Below, piece by piece: positions 7,854-15,509 of a stretch of 19,040 nt of DNA; within the stretch, counting starts at the first letter, position 1; every line of letters starts with the position of its first letter. Under the pieces are notes generated by a model. It was not told where the DNA came from. It saw only the letters and a program-made list of their open reading frames with translations, and made no database searches. The DNA lies in assembly GCA_946623775.1 (NCBI GenBank), contig CAMORJ010000017.1, forward strand, positions 1-19,040, written 5' to 3'. The DNA comes from an uncultured Bacillota bacterium. GTDB taxonomy: Bacteria > Bacillota_I > Bacilli_A > RFN20 > CAG-826. The position numbers were made by a program, and so were the translations under genes.

Positions 7854-7882
7854 AGAGGCGCGGGATCCCGCGCCTCTTTATT
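7849..7882. terminator. Bidirectional terminator between the regulator and the GH2 gene
   Basis: A perfect 34-bp palindrome: AATAAAGAGGCGCGGGA followed directly by its exact reverse complement. Its GC-rich core is flanked by TTTATT on the plus strand and the same on the minus strand, so it can end both convergent transcripts. It includes the regulator's TAA stop codon (7851-7853) and ends 6 bp before the GH2 stop codon. Confidence 0.85.
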
Positions 7883-7888
7883 ACTGAA

Positions 7889-9835
7889 TTATTTCTTTTT
7901 CTTTTCCCAAGACGCGTTGTTGCTTTTAACATGCAAAACGTATTCGGGATTTGGCTCGCTGACTTTGCGGAAGCTTGCCTCATCGTGACATTCTCCTGCC
8001 ACGGCCTCGACTTTGAAGTCGCCTTCGACAGGGACGATGAAGTGGTAGAGTCTTTGGTTGCCTCCAAGCTTGCCAAATTCTTTGCCGTTGACCATCAAGG
8101 TGACTTCAGGCTGATTGGATACAACGTAAATGTTTGCTTTGCTCTCGTGGCGGTCGACGAAGCGTTTGCCGCAGATGTGGACGAATGGCTCGTCGGACCA
8201 GAACGCTTTATATAAGTAGAACGAATCCTTTTTGATGCCGCGGTCGAACGTCACCAAACCTTTATGGTTCTTGCCGGGGTCGCCTCCGACGTTTCTGGCG
8301 TCGGCCGCGAAATCAAACATATTCCATAGATGGGTTGCCCATAGATATTTTCTCTTCTCGAGCGCTTTGTAGATTTTGTAATGGCAGATGAGCTGATACT
8401 CTTCCGAATTGTCGCCGCGTTTCGGATGCTCGGTATGGAGGTTCGGCATGCCTTCCGCGCCGTATTCGGAGAATCCCAATGGCTTGCCAGGGAAGAAGAA
8501 ATGGAAGAAAGACAGGCGGACGCCGTTGAGCCAAGTCCAGGGCGTATACCATCCATGATAGAAATTCATGGCGGTGGCGTCTGCGATGTGGCAGAACGGA
8601 TTGAACGAGAACATCATCGCGAAATTCGCCATGCAGGTCGGACGGGTTGGGTCCAAGCCGTGGATCATTTCGTTCAAGTGCTTATGGACTTTCGTCTTGC
8701 CGGTAGATGGCTTCATCGTGATTTCGTTGGAGATGCCGCGAACGAAGATGGAGCATCGGTTATAGGTTTGGGCGATGAGCTCACGCATTTGGGATTCGGC
8801 ATTTTCGTTTGCCCCCGGCATATGGCGGGAGATATATGGAATCTCGGACCAAATGAGGAATCCATAGCGGTCGGCCAATTCGTAAGTGTAGTCGCTATGC
8901 TGATAATGGGCGAGACGGATGGTGTTGGCGCCGACTTCGGCGATGAGGTCCATATCCTGCTCGATGTTCTCGTTTGTGATGGCGTTGCCTACGCCTAGCC
9001 TATCCTGATGGCGGGCGACGCCGCGCAATGGATAGGAAACGCCATTGAGGATGAAGCCTTTCCGCGGATCGATGAAGAATTCGCGGAAGCCATAGTATTC
9101 GGTCAGCTCATCGACTTTGATGTCTTTGTGGTACGCGGATGCGACGATTTTGTATAAGTAGGGGTCTTTCCTGCCATTCCAGCGGTGAACGTTTTCGATT
9201 TTGATCCCTTCGTTGCCTTTCCCTTGGGCGATGAGATTTCCTTCGGCGTCGAAGATTTCGACTCTAGTGTCCTCGGGGAGGGAACGCCATCCGTGGACGC
9301 GGACGGTCGCGTCGTCGCCGAACAATTCGGAATCGATTTTGATTCCTTTCGATCCGGATGCGTCCATCTCAAAATGGATTGATTCGGTCACGATGAGGTT
9401 GACGTCGCGGTAGATGCCGCCATAGAAAGTGAAATCGGCCGTCTGCGGATACACGGTTTCGTTGGGCTCGTTATCGACATTGACCTCGATTTCGTTTTCG
9501 CCGTCTTTATAGTAATCGGTGATTTCGAAGCGGAAGCGGGAGTAACCGCCGTGATGGACGCCAAGGAGGTCTCCGTTGATATAAACGGTCGCGGAGGAAT
9601 TCACGGCATTGAATTCCAGCCAAAGCTTTTGGCCTTCTTTGAGGCGAGGGGCTTCGAATTTGCGGAAATACCAGTATTTCGAACGGACATAATCGCCGCC
9701 TCCATCCTGGCCGTCTTGATTGTTCCATGTGTGGGGGATATTGATGACTTCCCCTTCCAATTTAGAAGCTTCTTCAAGCGAAACGTTTTTCTCAACGAAC
9801 CGCCATTGTTTGTTTAAATTAATGACTTCTCTCAT
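7889..9835 (-). CDS. Glycoside hydrolase family 2 enzyme, probable beta-glucuronidase-like glycosidase
   Basis: 648-aa retaining exo-glycosidase. It has the GH2 order: sugar-binding jelly roll (about 1-155, with WYFRKFEAP and VYINGDLLGVHHGGYSRFRFEIT), Ig-like domain (about 155-255), TIM barrel (about 256-550) and a C-terminal beta domain. The acid/base is Glu371 in VRGISNEI and the nucleophile Glu457 in GFSEYGAEG. NHK (523-525) sits where beta-glucuronidases carry their N-x-K carboxylate-binding motif, but some GH2 beta-galactosidases have a similar N-D-K, so substrate specificity is inferred mainly from the adjacent glucuronate operon and shared operator. There is no signal peptide, so it is intracellular and would act on imported glucuronides. 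A longer frame opens at 9877, but the ATG at 9835 has the ribosome site GAGGGAG and begins like the family (MREVINLNKQWRFVEK). The C-terminus ends in a lysine tail (EKKKK). Confidence 0.87.
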   Translation of the reverse strand: MREVINLNKQWRFVEKNVSLEEASKLEGEVINIPHTWNNQDGQDGGGDYVRSKYWYFRKFEAPRLKEGQKLWLEFNAVNSSATVYINGDLLGVHHGGYSRFRFEITDYYKDGENEIEVNVDNEPNETVYPQTADFTFYGGIYRDVNLIVTESIHFEMDASGSKGIKIDSELFGDDATVRVHGWRSLPEDTRVEIFDAEGNLIAQGKGNEGIKIENVHRWNGRKDPYLYKIVASAYHKDIKVDELTEYYGFREFFIDPRKGFILNGVSYPLRGVARHQDRLGVGNAITNENIEQDMDLIAEVGANTIRLAHYQHSDYTYELADRYGFLIWSEIPYISRHMPGANENAESQMRELIAQTYNRCSIFVRGISNEITMKPSTGKTKVHKHLNEMIHGLDPTRPTCMANFAMMFSFNPFCHIADATAMNFYHGWYTPWTWLNGVRLSFFHFFFPGKPLGFSEYGAEGMPNLHTEHPKRGDNSEEYQLICHYKIYKALEKRKYLWATHLWNMFDFAADARNVGGDPGKNHKGLVTFDRGIKKDSFYLYKAFWSDEPFVHICGKRFVDRHESKANIYVVSNQPEVTLMVNGKEFGKLGGNQRLYHFIVPVEGDFKVEAVAGECHDEASFRKVSEPNPEYVLHVKSNNASWEKKKK

Positions 9836-9882
9836 CGAGCTCCCTCTCTTTTCTGCATATGTTTTCGGTGAATCCATTTTAG

Positions 9883-9888
9883 ATTATA
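9883..9888 (-). promoter_or_regulatory. -10 box of the GH2 gene
   Basis: A perfect TATAAT on the minus strand, placing the start of transcription near 9876, about 40 nt before the ATG. No -35 hexamer lies at the right distance. The TTGCAA half of the candidate AraC operator is 21 bp upstream, where a class II activator would touch polymerase. Confidence 0.55.
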
Positions 9889-9907
9889 GGAAAACAGAAG
9901 GTGCTAG

Positions 9908-9941
9908 AATTGCAAGAAATGTATTAATCGTGTGCAAAAAC
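9908..9941. promoter_or_regulatory. Candidate AraC-family operator in front of the GH2 gene (copy 2)
   Basis: Same ends (AATTGCAA and TGCAAAAAC) and same 22-bp spacing between TGCAA elements as the block at 6991-7024. The interior additionally holds the 13-mer AATGTATTAATCG (9918-9930) that is found just before the regulator gene. It begins 73 bp upstream of the GH2 ATG and abuts the promoter. Confidence 0.55.
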
Positions 9942-9961
9942 TGTTGTTAGGATAATGGGCT

Positions 9962-11254
9962 TTAGCCGCGGGAAGTGATTTCGCCTGCTTTGGTAAGGGC
10001 GATTTTGGTCATCACTGGGCCGATGAGCTCATAGACGATGGTCGAGGTTAAGATGGTGGCCACGATCAAACCGCCGATTTCCGGGTTGATGGATGCAAAC
10101 GACTTGCCCGCGGTAGTGGCTAAGCCAATGGCGACGCCAGCCTGAGGAATCAAGGTGATTCCCAAGTATTTGCGAACGTTCGGCTCGCATTTGGTGATGG
10201 ACGTTCCAAAGAATGCGCCAAGCCATTTGCCGCCGACGCGGAACAAAAGGTAGAAGGCGGCCGTGATGAGGAAGAACACGACGCCATCTCCGACGAATAT
10301 GGAGAGGTTGAGGTTCGCGCCGCTGAGTACAAAGAACAACATAAAGATGGCGGGAGTGATTTTATCGATGACTTCCATTGTCGCGAGCGCGTCTTTCCGC
10401 AGGTTGACGTATACGGCTCCGACCATCATGCACATCAGCAAAGAGGATAATTCGAACCCTCCGCAATAAGGCTGCTGGAATAAGTGGTACAAACCGACGC
10501 AAGCGCAAATGGAGAAGATGCACCAAATCGTGCGGTTGGCCCTAGACTTAAAGAACTTGCAAGCGAAGGAGATGATGAACCCGAACGCCGCCCCGATGAC
10601 GATAGAAATCAAAATCGAAAGGATCGGCTTGCCGACGGTTTCATAGAAAGAGAAGTCCGCGCCGGAAGAAATCGATTTCGCGGCAGAGAACAAAACGGCA
10701 AAAAGGATTAAAGCTGCCGCATCGTCCAACGCGACGACGGGCAACAACGTGTCCACCAAAGGTCCTTTGGCGTTATATTGGCGAATGACCATAAGCGTTG
10801 CCGCAGGAGCGGTGGCGCTGGCGATGGCGGCCAGGGTCAAAACCATTTCCCAGCCGATGTGATTGGGCCAGATGAAGTGGGCCATCAGCAAACCGAGGAA
10901 AACCAAAACCGAGCCACCCAGTGCTTCGAAAATGGTGATTATGATAATTCTTTTGCCAACCTTTTGGATGGTCTGAATATTAAATGAACTGCCGATTGTG
11001 AAAGCGATGAATCCCAATGCCAATTCACTGATCCATCCCAAAGAATCGATAAAGGATGCAACTTGGCTTGTGGCAATATCTCCGGCGTGGAGGAAATCAC
11101 CGCCGTTAAAAGCCAGTCCCAAAACAAAGGGGCCGACGATGATGCCGGTGATGAGGTAGCCGGTGACGTTGGGCAGACGCAAAACCTTCATCAGGCGGCT
11201 GGACAGCAACGCGACAAAAAGAGCGATGGCGATATATAAGAATATGGATGGCAT
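9962..11254 (-). CDS. CPA2-family cation/proton antiporter (KefB/NapA-like membrane domain)
   Basis: 430-aa integral membrane protein with roughly 12 hydrophobic segments and no C-terminal TrkA-N/RCK domain, so it is a membrane domain only. LRLPNVTGYLITGIIVGP (26-43) is the conserved first re-entrant region of the CPA2 family. The helix-5 signature is ALDDAAALILF, with Asp177-Asp178 at the position of the NapA aspartate pair; this is the expected ion-binding site and favours an electrogenic Na+/H+ type over KefB-like K+ efflux (inference). Its ATG overlaps the TGA of the upstream 110-aa gene by one base, so the two are translated together. The separate small protein may replace the missing cytoplasmic regulatory domain. 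No terminator hairpin follows the stop codon, so transcripts may run toward the GH2 promoter. Confidence 0.9.
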   Translation of the reverse strand: MPSIFLYIAIALFVALLSSRLMKVLRLPNVTGYLITGIIVGPFVLGLAFNGGDFLHAGDIATSQVASFIDSLGWISELALGFIAFTIGSSFNIQTIQKVGKRIIIITIFEALGGSVLVFLGLLMAHFIWPNHIGWEMVLTLAAIASATAPAATLMVIRQYNAKGPLVDTLLPVVALDDAAALILFAVLFSAAKSISSGADFSFYETVGKPILSILISIVIGAAFGFIISFACKFFKSRANRTIWCIFSICACVGLYHLFQQPYCGGFELSSLLMCMMVGAVYVNLRKDALATMEVIDKITPAIFMLFFVLSGANLNLSIFVGDGVVFFLITAAFYLLFRVGGKWLGAFFGTSITKCEPNVRKYLGITLIPQAGVAIGLATTAGKSFASINPEIGGLIVATILTSTIVYELIGPVMTKIALTKAGEITSRG

Positions 11255-11586
11255 CAGAGAGTACCTTCGAAGTCGGGAATCTGCCGGCTATACATACCGC
11301 CATGAACCAAAGTGAAATTGGCGGTCAAATCACGGATGATCTGCTTCAATTCCTCGACGTCTTCTTCGTTGATGATGAAACGGCAGGTCAAGGATTCCGT
11401 AACGTGCCTTTTTTCGATGGCGTGGAGGGTCAAAATATGGATTTCATCCTCTTCTGTTCCTTCGAGTTCGTGCTTTAGGGACACGCTGTTGATGACGGTT
11501 CCGTTATAACCCGCCTCGCGGATTTTATGAAGCAATTCGTAGGTGCGGTCGTTCATGTCCAAATACAGGTTGAGAATGCATTTCAT
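11254..11586 (-). CDS. Small alpha/beta (PII/ACT-like) protein coupled to the antiporter
   Basis: 110-aa soluble protein that I do not recognise by name. Its predicted order is beta-alpha-beta-beta-alpha-beta: MKCILNLYLD (1-10), helix about 12-25, GYNGTVINSVSL (26-37), an acidic loop ELEGTEEDE (40-48), IHILTLHAIEKRH (49-61), ESLTCRFIIN (64-73), helix EEDVEELKQIIRDLTANF (74-91), then a strand ending LVHGGMYSRQIPDF. This suits a ferredoxin-like, PII- or ACT-type ligand-binding fold that works as an oligomer; this is inferred from pattern, not homology. It has the best ribosome site in the window (AAGGAGG, 8 nt before the ATG at 11586) and is the first gene of a two-gene operon. The one-base overlap with the antiporter supports a role as its regulator. 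It is divergent from the nucleotidase gene. Confidence 0.8.
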   Translation of the reverse strand: MKCILNLYLDMNDRTYELLHKIREAGYNGTVINSVSLKHELEGTEEDEIHILTLHAIEKRHVTESLTCRFIINEEDVEELKQIIRDLTANFTLVHGGMYSRQIPDFEGTL

Positions 11587-11656
11587 TTCAAGCTCCTCCT
11601 TTGGCGCGGCTGTATTCTAGCACCGATGATAATAATTGGCGTAAAATTGTCTCAAT

Positions 11657-13246
11657 ATGAAATCGAAATTATTAATTTTGTCTTTTCTGCTTCTTGCTAG
11701 CTGCGGCGGACAGCAGATCCCAAAGGATATTGTGATCCTCTACACCAACGACACCCATTGCGGATATGATGACCACCTTGGCTTTGCCAGCGTGGCGGCC
11801 ATGAAGAAAAAATCGATTGCGGAAGGGTATCCCACTCTGCTGGTCGATTGCGGAGACCATCTGCAGGGCAGCTCCTATGGCATGCTATCATCCGGAGAGT
11901 GCTCCATCGAGATCATGAATCAGGTTGGCTATGATTTGGCGACGATTGGAAACCATGAGTTTGATTATGGAATCGATCGCTTAATGGAGTTGGTTAAAAA
12001 AGCCAACTTCCCATATACATGTGCCAATTTTTATAAATTGAGCGAGGACATACCTATGTTTTCGCCATATTCCATCCAAACGGTAGGTGACAAAAAAATT
12101 GGTTTTATCGGCATAGTGACTCCAACCACGCTATCTGAATCCACGCCAAAATATTTCCAAAACGAGGCGGGCGAATACATATATGGATTTAAAGAAGGCG
12201 ACGACGGAGAGAACCTTTATGCCTGCGTTCAAGAAGCGGTGGATGAAATCAAATCCAAAGGAGCGGATTACGTCATTGCGCTTTCTCACCTTGGGGTTGC
12301 CGAGTCTACAGCGCCATACCAATCGACCGACGTTATTAAAAACACCAGCGGGATCGATGTGTTCTTAGATGGCCATTCCCATACGGTCATTGAATCCGAA
12401 TACCACGAGAACAAAGAAGGAGCCAAGGTTCTATTGACCCAGACAGGAACCAAAATAGAGACCATTGGAAAGCTTACCATCGATGTCGCCGGAAAAATTA
12501 AGGCCGAACTGGTAAAGACATGCGACGACAGAGATTCGGATGTTGCAGGAAAAATAGCCGCCGTCAAACAAAGGTACGATAGCATGCTGTCGGAGGTGAT
12601 TGCCCATACCGATAGCCCGTTGAAGATTCGCGATGAGGACGGCAATCGAATTGTCAGAAAGTCCGAGACGAATCTTGGCGATTTGTGCGCGGATGCTTTC
12701 CGCGAGGCTTTGGATTCGGATATCGCGGTTGTCAATGGCGGCGCGATCAGAGATGATCTTCCGGCAGGCGAAATCACATTAAACGACATTCTTGTCATTG
12801 CTCCCTTTGGCAATACGATGGCCAAAGTTTCGCTCACAGGGCAGGAAATAGTGGATATGCTGGAGTATTCCGTCTATATGAGCCCCAACGAGTTCGGCGG
12901 ATTCCTGCAAGTCTCAAATCTGACCTTCTCTTACGATGCGTCGATACAGACTTGCGTCACTGTTGACTCGCTGGGAAGGTTCCAGTCTATTCCTGGCGGC
13001 GCGCAAAGAAGGGTTAAAGAAGTGAAAATCGGCGGTCAGCCAATTGACCTAACCAAGGATTATTCTGTAGGCGGAGCCGATTATATCCTTTGCGGAGGCG
13101 GGAACGGTTACCCTTCCTTCGAATCCAAAAGATTGCCTTTGGCGGATATATTGGATTGGCAGGTTCTGAAAGAATTCTTTGAGACGCGCGAAGACTTGTC
13201 TCAATATGAATCATTGCATGGTCAAAGTAGAATTATCGCACTATAA
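11657..13246 (+). CDS. 5'-nucleotidase/2',3'-cyclic phosphodiesterase-type surface lipoprotein
   Basis: 529-aa exported metallophosphohydrolase of the UshA family, expected to release phosphate and nucleosides from extracellular nucleotides. The signal peptide ends in the lipobox LLASC with Cys16, so it is membrane-anchored. The metallophosphatase domain shows Asp32/His34 (YTNDTHCG), Asp67 (DCGDHLQG), Asn99-His100-Glu101 (GNHEFDYG), His211 (ALSHLG) and His240/His242 (DGHSH). The C-terminal nucleotidase domain (about 318-520) shows NGGAIRDD (360-367), PFGNTM (383-388) and the base-stacking segment GGGNGYPSF (480-488). No ribosome site precedes the ATG. TAAAAT at 11642-11647 is a possible -10 box that would give a very short leader. 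The gene is convergent, 20 bp apart, with the nuclease lipoprotein, and no terminator is visible between them. Confidence 0.93.
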   Translation: MKSKLLILSFLLLASCGGQQIPKDIVILYTNDTHCGYDDHLGFASVAAMKKKSIAEGYPTLLVDCGDHLQGSSYGMLSSGECSIEIMNQVGYDLATIGNHEFDYGIDRLMELVKKANFPYTCANFYKLSEDIPMFSPYSIQTVGDKKIGFIGIVTPTTLSESTPKYFQNEAGEYIYGFKEGDDGENLYACVQEAVDEIKSKGADYVIALSHLGVAESTAPYQSTDVIKNTSGIDVFLDGHSHTVIESEYHENKEGAKVLLTQTGTKIETIGKLTIDVAGKIKAELVKTCDDRDSDVAGKIAAVKQRYDSMLSEVIAHTDSPLKIRDEDGNRIVRKSETNLGDLCADAFREALDSDIAVVNGGAIRDDLPAGEITLNDILVIAPFGNTMAKVSLTGQEIVDMLEYSVYMSPNEFGGFLQVSNLTFSYDASIQTCVTVDSLGRFQSIPGGAQRRVKEVKIGGQPIDLTKDYSVGGADYILCGGGNGYPSFESKRLPLADILDWQVLKEFFETREDLSQYESLHGQSRIIAL

Positions 13247-13266
13247 AAGAGCGGACCCCTTATCGA

Positions 13267-15090
13267 TTATTCAGCGTGAACGGCCAAATATTGGACGTAT
13301 ACAGCTTTGGTGATATTGGAAATGACGATGGAGATTTTTCCTGTCAGCGTTTGCGTTAGCATGGTGCCTACCGTGACAGGCGTTTTGGTGTCTATATAGG
13401 TCAATTGGAAATTGCCCACCAGCGTTTCCCCGACTTTGATTTGAACGTTGTAAGTGCATCCCGAGGCAACGCCTCCGCGGAGATAGATTCCCGTTACGGA
13501 GGATTTTCCGTTGAATGTGAAATCGTTAGTGGTGATGAACGTCAACGTGTTGACCGGCGCAGTTGACGTTCCGAAAGTGGCTCCAAGGTTGCTGTTGTTG
13601 TTCCCAACCGCCCCTGCGGCATAGGTCACATCCCAATTAACGCCGTCAAAATCCAAAGTATGTGCGACGCCAGGATTGCTTGAAATTCCATAGAAATCAT
13701 TTCCGGCGCTCTTTGCCGTGACTTTGTGCTTCCATATAGCGGAATCCACCGGATCGGTTTCGACAAGCACGGAATAAGGTATTTCATTAATCGGGGTGTG
13801 GATTGTCAATGTCACGCTTCCGGACCACTCGATTTCCTGTCCGTCCACCGCGCCGGTAACCGTGAAGCCGGTGAATGGCGTTTCTTCGAGATTATGCGAG
13901 ACCGCGACTAAAGAGATATCGGATAAGTGGAACAAGTCGCCGTCATTGTATTGACGCTTGGCTTCGTCTATTGCGTAAAACGCGGTTCCTTCCCCTCCGA
14001 TTTCGAGGCTTTGATAACTCGACATAAGCTCATTTAGCGACCCCGTGTCATTCTTTTTGCTCCCGAAAACGTAGTCTACCAAGCCAGGGAAATCCACATA
14101 TGGATTACGGTTTCCTTGGGCGACATTGTTGTTGGGATCGCTATGGACTTCGGGGACATAGGAATAGACGGATTCATTATGTCGGTACTCGGCGAGGTCG
14201 ACGGGAAGCTCGCTCCAAGAAAGCAGAGTCGATAGATTTCCAATCGCAAAGGCGCATTCGTTTCCCGACACAAATGGCACATTGCCTTCAACGACTTGCA
14301 GGCCTTTCATCGTGACGTTGTTGGCTGTGTCGTACTCATCTTCGCAATACATGGTTGCCATGTAGAAAATGGCGCGCGACAGCCTTCCTTTATCGTGATT
14401 TCCGGGCTCAAAGGTCGTGGTATCGTAGCAATAGCCGTCCTCGCCTCCGCTTGTTAGTCGGTTGGTAAAGCCGGCCCCATTACGGTCGGCGTTCCCATAG
14501 TTTTTATTGCCTCTGGAGGTATTTCCGTTCGTGGACGAAGCGAATAGGTTATGGTAGTCTGTCGCCCTTCCTAAAAACTTGACCGCCGATCCGGTCGGCG
14601 ACCCGGTCATCAAAGAGGCGCAGAAAGCATGTTCCCTCTGCCAATGGGTGGTGGTCCCTGTCTTCAAAACGCTGTCCGCCGAGTAGACGACATCGACAAA
14701 AGCGTGGTCGTATAAAAACTCATCGGCATCAGAATTGGAGGCCCAATTCGTAATGGAACCAGAATAAGTCAACGGCTGATACGTGCCGCCATGGATGATG
14801 GCGTGCAATTTTTGTTTTAGATCCTCGCCATTATCCCATGTGGTCAAAGAGGCATAATAGCCACCATAAAGAGTGGAAGGGTCGATGATGCTTTGCGAAG
14901 AACTGGAAGAGGGCTCGCTCGACGAGGACTCGGAAGCCGATGAGACGGAATCCGAGGGGATGTCAGGGCTAGCGGTGGCGGAAGCGCTCGATGGAATCTC
15001 CGTTTGTTGCTGCGGGGAAGAAGACTGCTGTTCTCCACAGGAAAACAAAAGGAATAGAGACAATATGCCGCCGACCAAACGTTTCTTCAT
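13267..15090 (-). CDS. Secreted endonuclease I-type nuclease lipoprotein
   Basis: 607-aa exported nuclease. The signal peptide has lipobox LLFSC with Cys18. A Ser/Pro/Glu-rich linker follows at about 21-70. The endonuclease I domain (about 75-345) carries a beta-beta-alpha-metal site: HWQREHAFCASLM (149-161) with the probable general base His154, ATDYHNLFAS (176-185), RGNKNYG (193-199), PGNHDKGRLSRAIFYM (229-244) and QGNRNPYVDFPGLVDYVF (325-342). These parallel the EREH, DLHN, RGN and QGNRNP motifs of EndA-like nucleases. A C-terminal region of about 260 residues is beta-rich and unassigned; it may bind a ligand or the cell surface. With the neighbouring nucleotidase it suggests use of external DNA/RNA as a nutrient. 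There is no ribosome site, and the -10 box almost touches the ATG. Confidence 0.92.
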   Translation of the reverse strand: MKKRLVGGILSLFLLFSCGEQQSSSPQQQTEIPSSASATASPDIPSDSVSSASESSSSEPSSSSSQSIIDPSTLYGGYYASLTTWDNGEDLKQKLHAIIHGGTYQPLTYSGSITNWASNSDADEFLYDHAFVDVVYSADSVLKTGTTTHWQREHAFCASLMTGSPTGSAVKFLGRATDYHNLFASSTNGNTSRGNKNYGNADRNGAGFTNRLTSGGEDGYCYDTTTFEPGNHDKGRLSRAIFYMATMYCEDEYDTANNVTMKGLQVVEGNVPFVSGNECAFAIGNLSTLLSWSELPVDLAEYRHNESVYSYVPEVHSDPNNNVAQGNRNPYVDFPGLVDYVFGSKKNDTGSLNELMSSYQSLEIGGEGTAFYAIDEAKRQYNDGDLFHLSDISLVAVSHNLEETPFTGFTVTGAVDGQEIEWSGSVTLTIHTPINEIPYSVLVETDPVDSAIWKHKVTAKSAGNDFYGISSNPGVAHTLDFDGVNWDVTYAAGAVGNNNSNLGATFGTSTAPVNTLTFITTNDFTFNGKSSVTGIYLRGGVASGCTYNVQIKVGETLVGNFQLTYIDTKTPVTVGTMLTQTLTGKISIVISNITKAVYVQYLAVHAE

Positions 15091-15094
15091 GGCA

Positions 15095-15124
15095 ATTATT
15101 ATTGCATGAAGGGCGGCGTGCCAA
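15095..15124 (-). promoter_or_regulatory. Promoter of the nuclease gene, with a probable leaderless start
   Basis: On the minus strand TTGGCA (15119-15124) is followed 18 bp later by AATAAT (15095-15100), the same two hexamers as the protease promoter. A second AATAAT overlaps at 15098-15103 with a 15-bp spacer. Only 4 or 7 nt separate these -10 boxes from the ATG at 15090, leaving no room for a ribosome site. Confidence 0.5.
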
Positions 15125-15161
15125 AAAGAACAATCGCCATAGTTGATGACGAAAAAGCAAA

Positions 15162-15506
15162 TTACATGGCTTCAACTTCTTTGATTTCCAGCTCCAACCC
15201 ATCGATGAGGACGGTGTCTTCGCTATGGCATTTGGGACAGACCTTCGCGTATTTGATGGTCTCATAAACCTCGCCGCAGCAGTTGCAGCGGGTATGGGCT
15301 TTCTTGAATTCCAGCTCGAGTTTCGAGCCCGCCAAAAGCTCGCTGTTCTTGGTAAACCAATCCCATGCGTCGGTCAAATAATGCGGAACAACCCCGCAAA
15401 CCTCGCCCATAATGACGGTGACTCTTCCGATTTTGGTCAATTCGTTTTCGACGGCAAAATCTTCCAAGGTGGAGCAGATGTTCTTGACGATGGAGAGCTC
15501 GTGCAT
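15162..15506 (-). CDS. hypA: Hydrogenase/urease nickel metallochaperone HypA
   Basis: 114-aa cytoplasmic chaperone that delivers nickel during [NiFe]-hydrogenase maturation. The N-terminus MHELSIVKNI, with the nickel-binding His2 and the essential Glu3, is intact, which fixes the start at 15506. The structural zinc site is formed by Cys74-x-x-Cys77 (RCNCCGEV) and Cys90-x-x-Cys93 (VCPKCHSE). The extra Cys76 within the first pair is unusual. It starts 3 nt after the stop of the 936-aa oxidoreductase and has only weak purines as a ribosome site, so its translation probably depends on the upstream gene. No hydrogenase subunits or other hyp genes are present here. Confidence 0.93.
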   Translation of the reverse strand: MHELSIVKNICSTLEDFAVENELTKIGRVTVIMGEVCGVVPHYLTDAWDWFTKNSELLAGSKLELEFKKAHTRCNCCGEVYETIKYAKVCPKCHSEDTVLIDGLELEIKEVEAM

Positions 15507-15509
15507 GCT

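Noticed and set aside
9836..9877. N-terminal extension of the GH2 gene by 14 codons
   Set aside because: It lacks a ribosome site and would start at or before the predicted transcription start near 9876. The ATG at 9835 has GAGGGAG upstream.
10484..10987. Plus-strand open frames rich in Arg/Asp/Asn opposite the antiporter
   Set aside because: They are antisense to membrane-segment codons and have no initiation signals or recognisable domains.
13247..13266. Possible terminator between the nucleotidase and nuclease genes
   Set aside because: The 20-bp gap has no self-complementary arms and no T-run on either strand.
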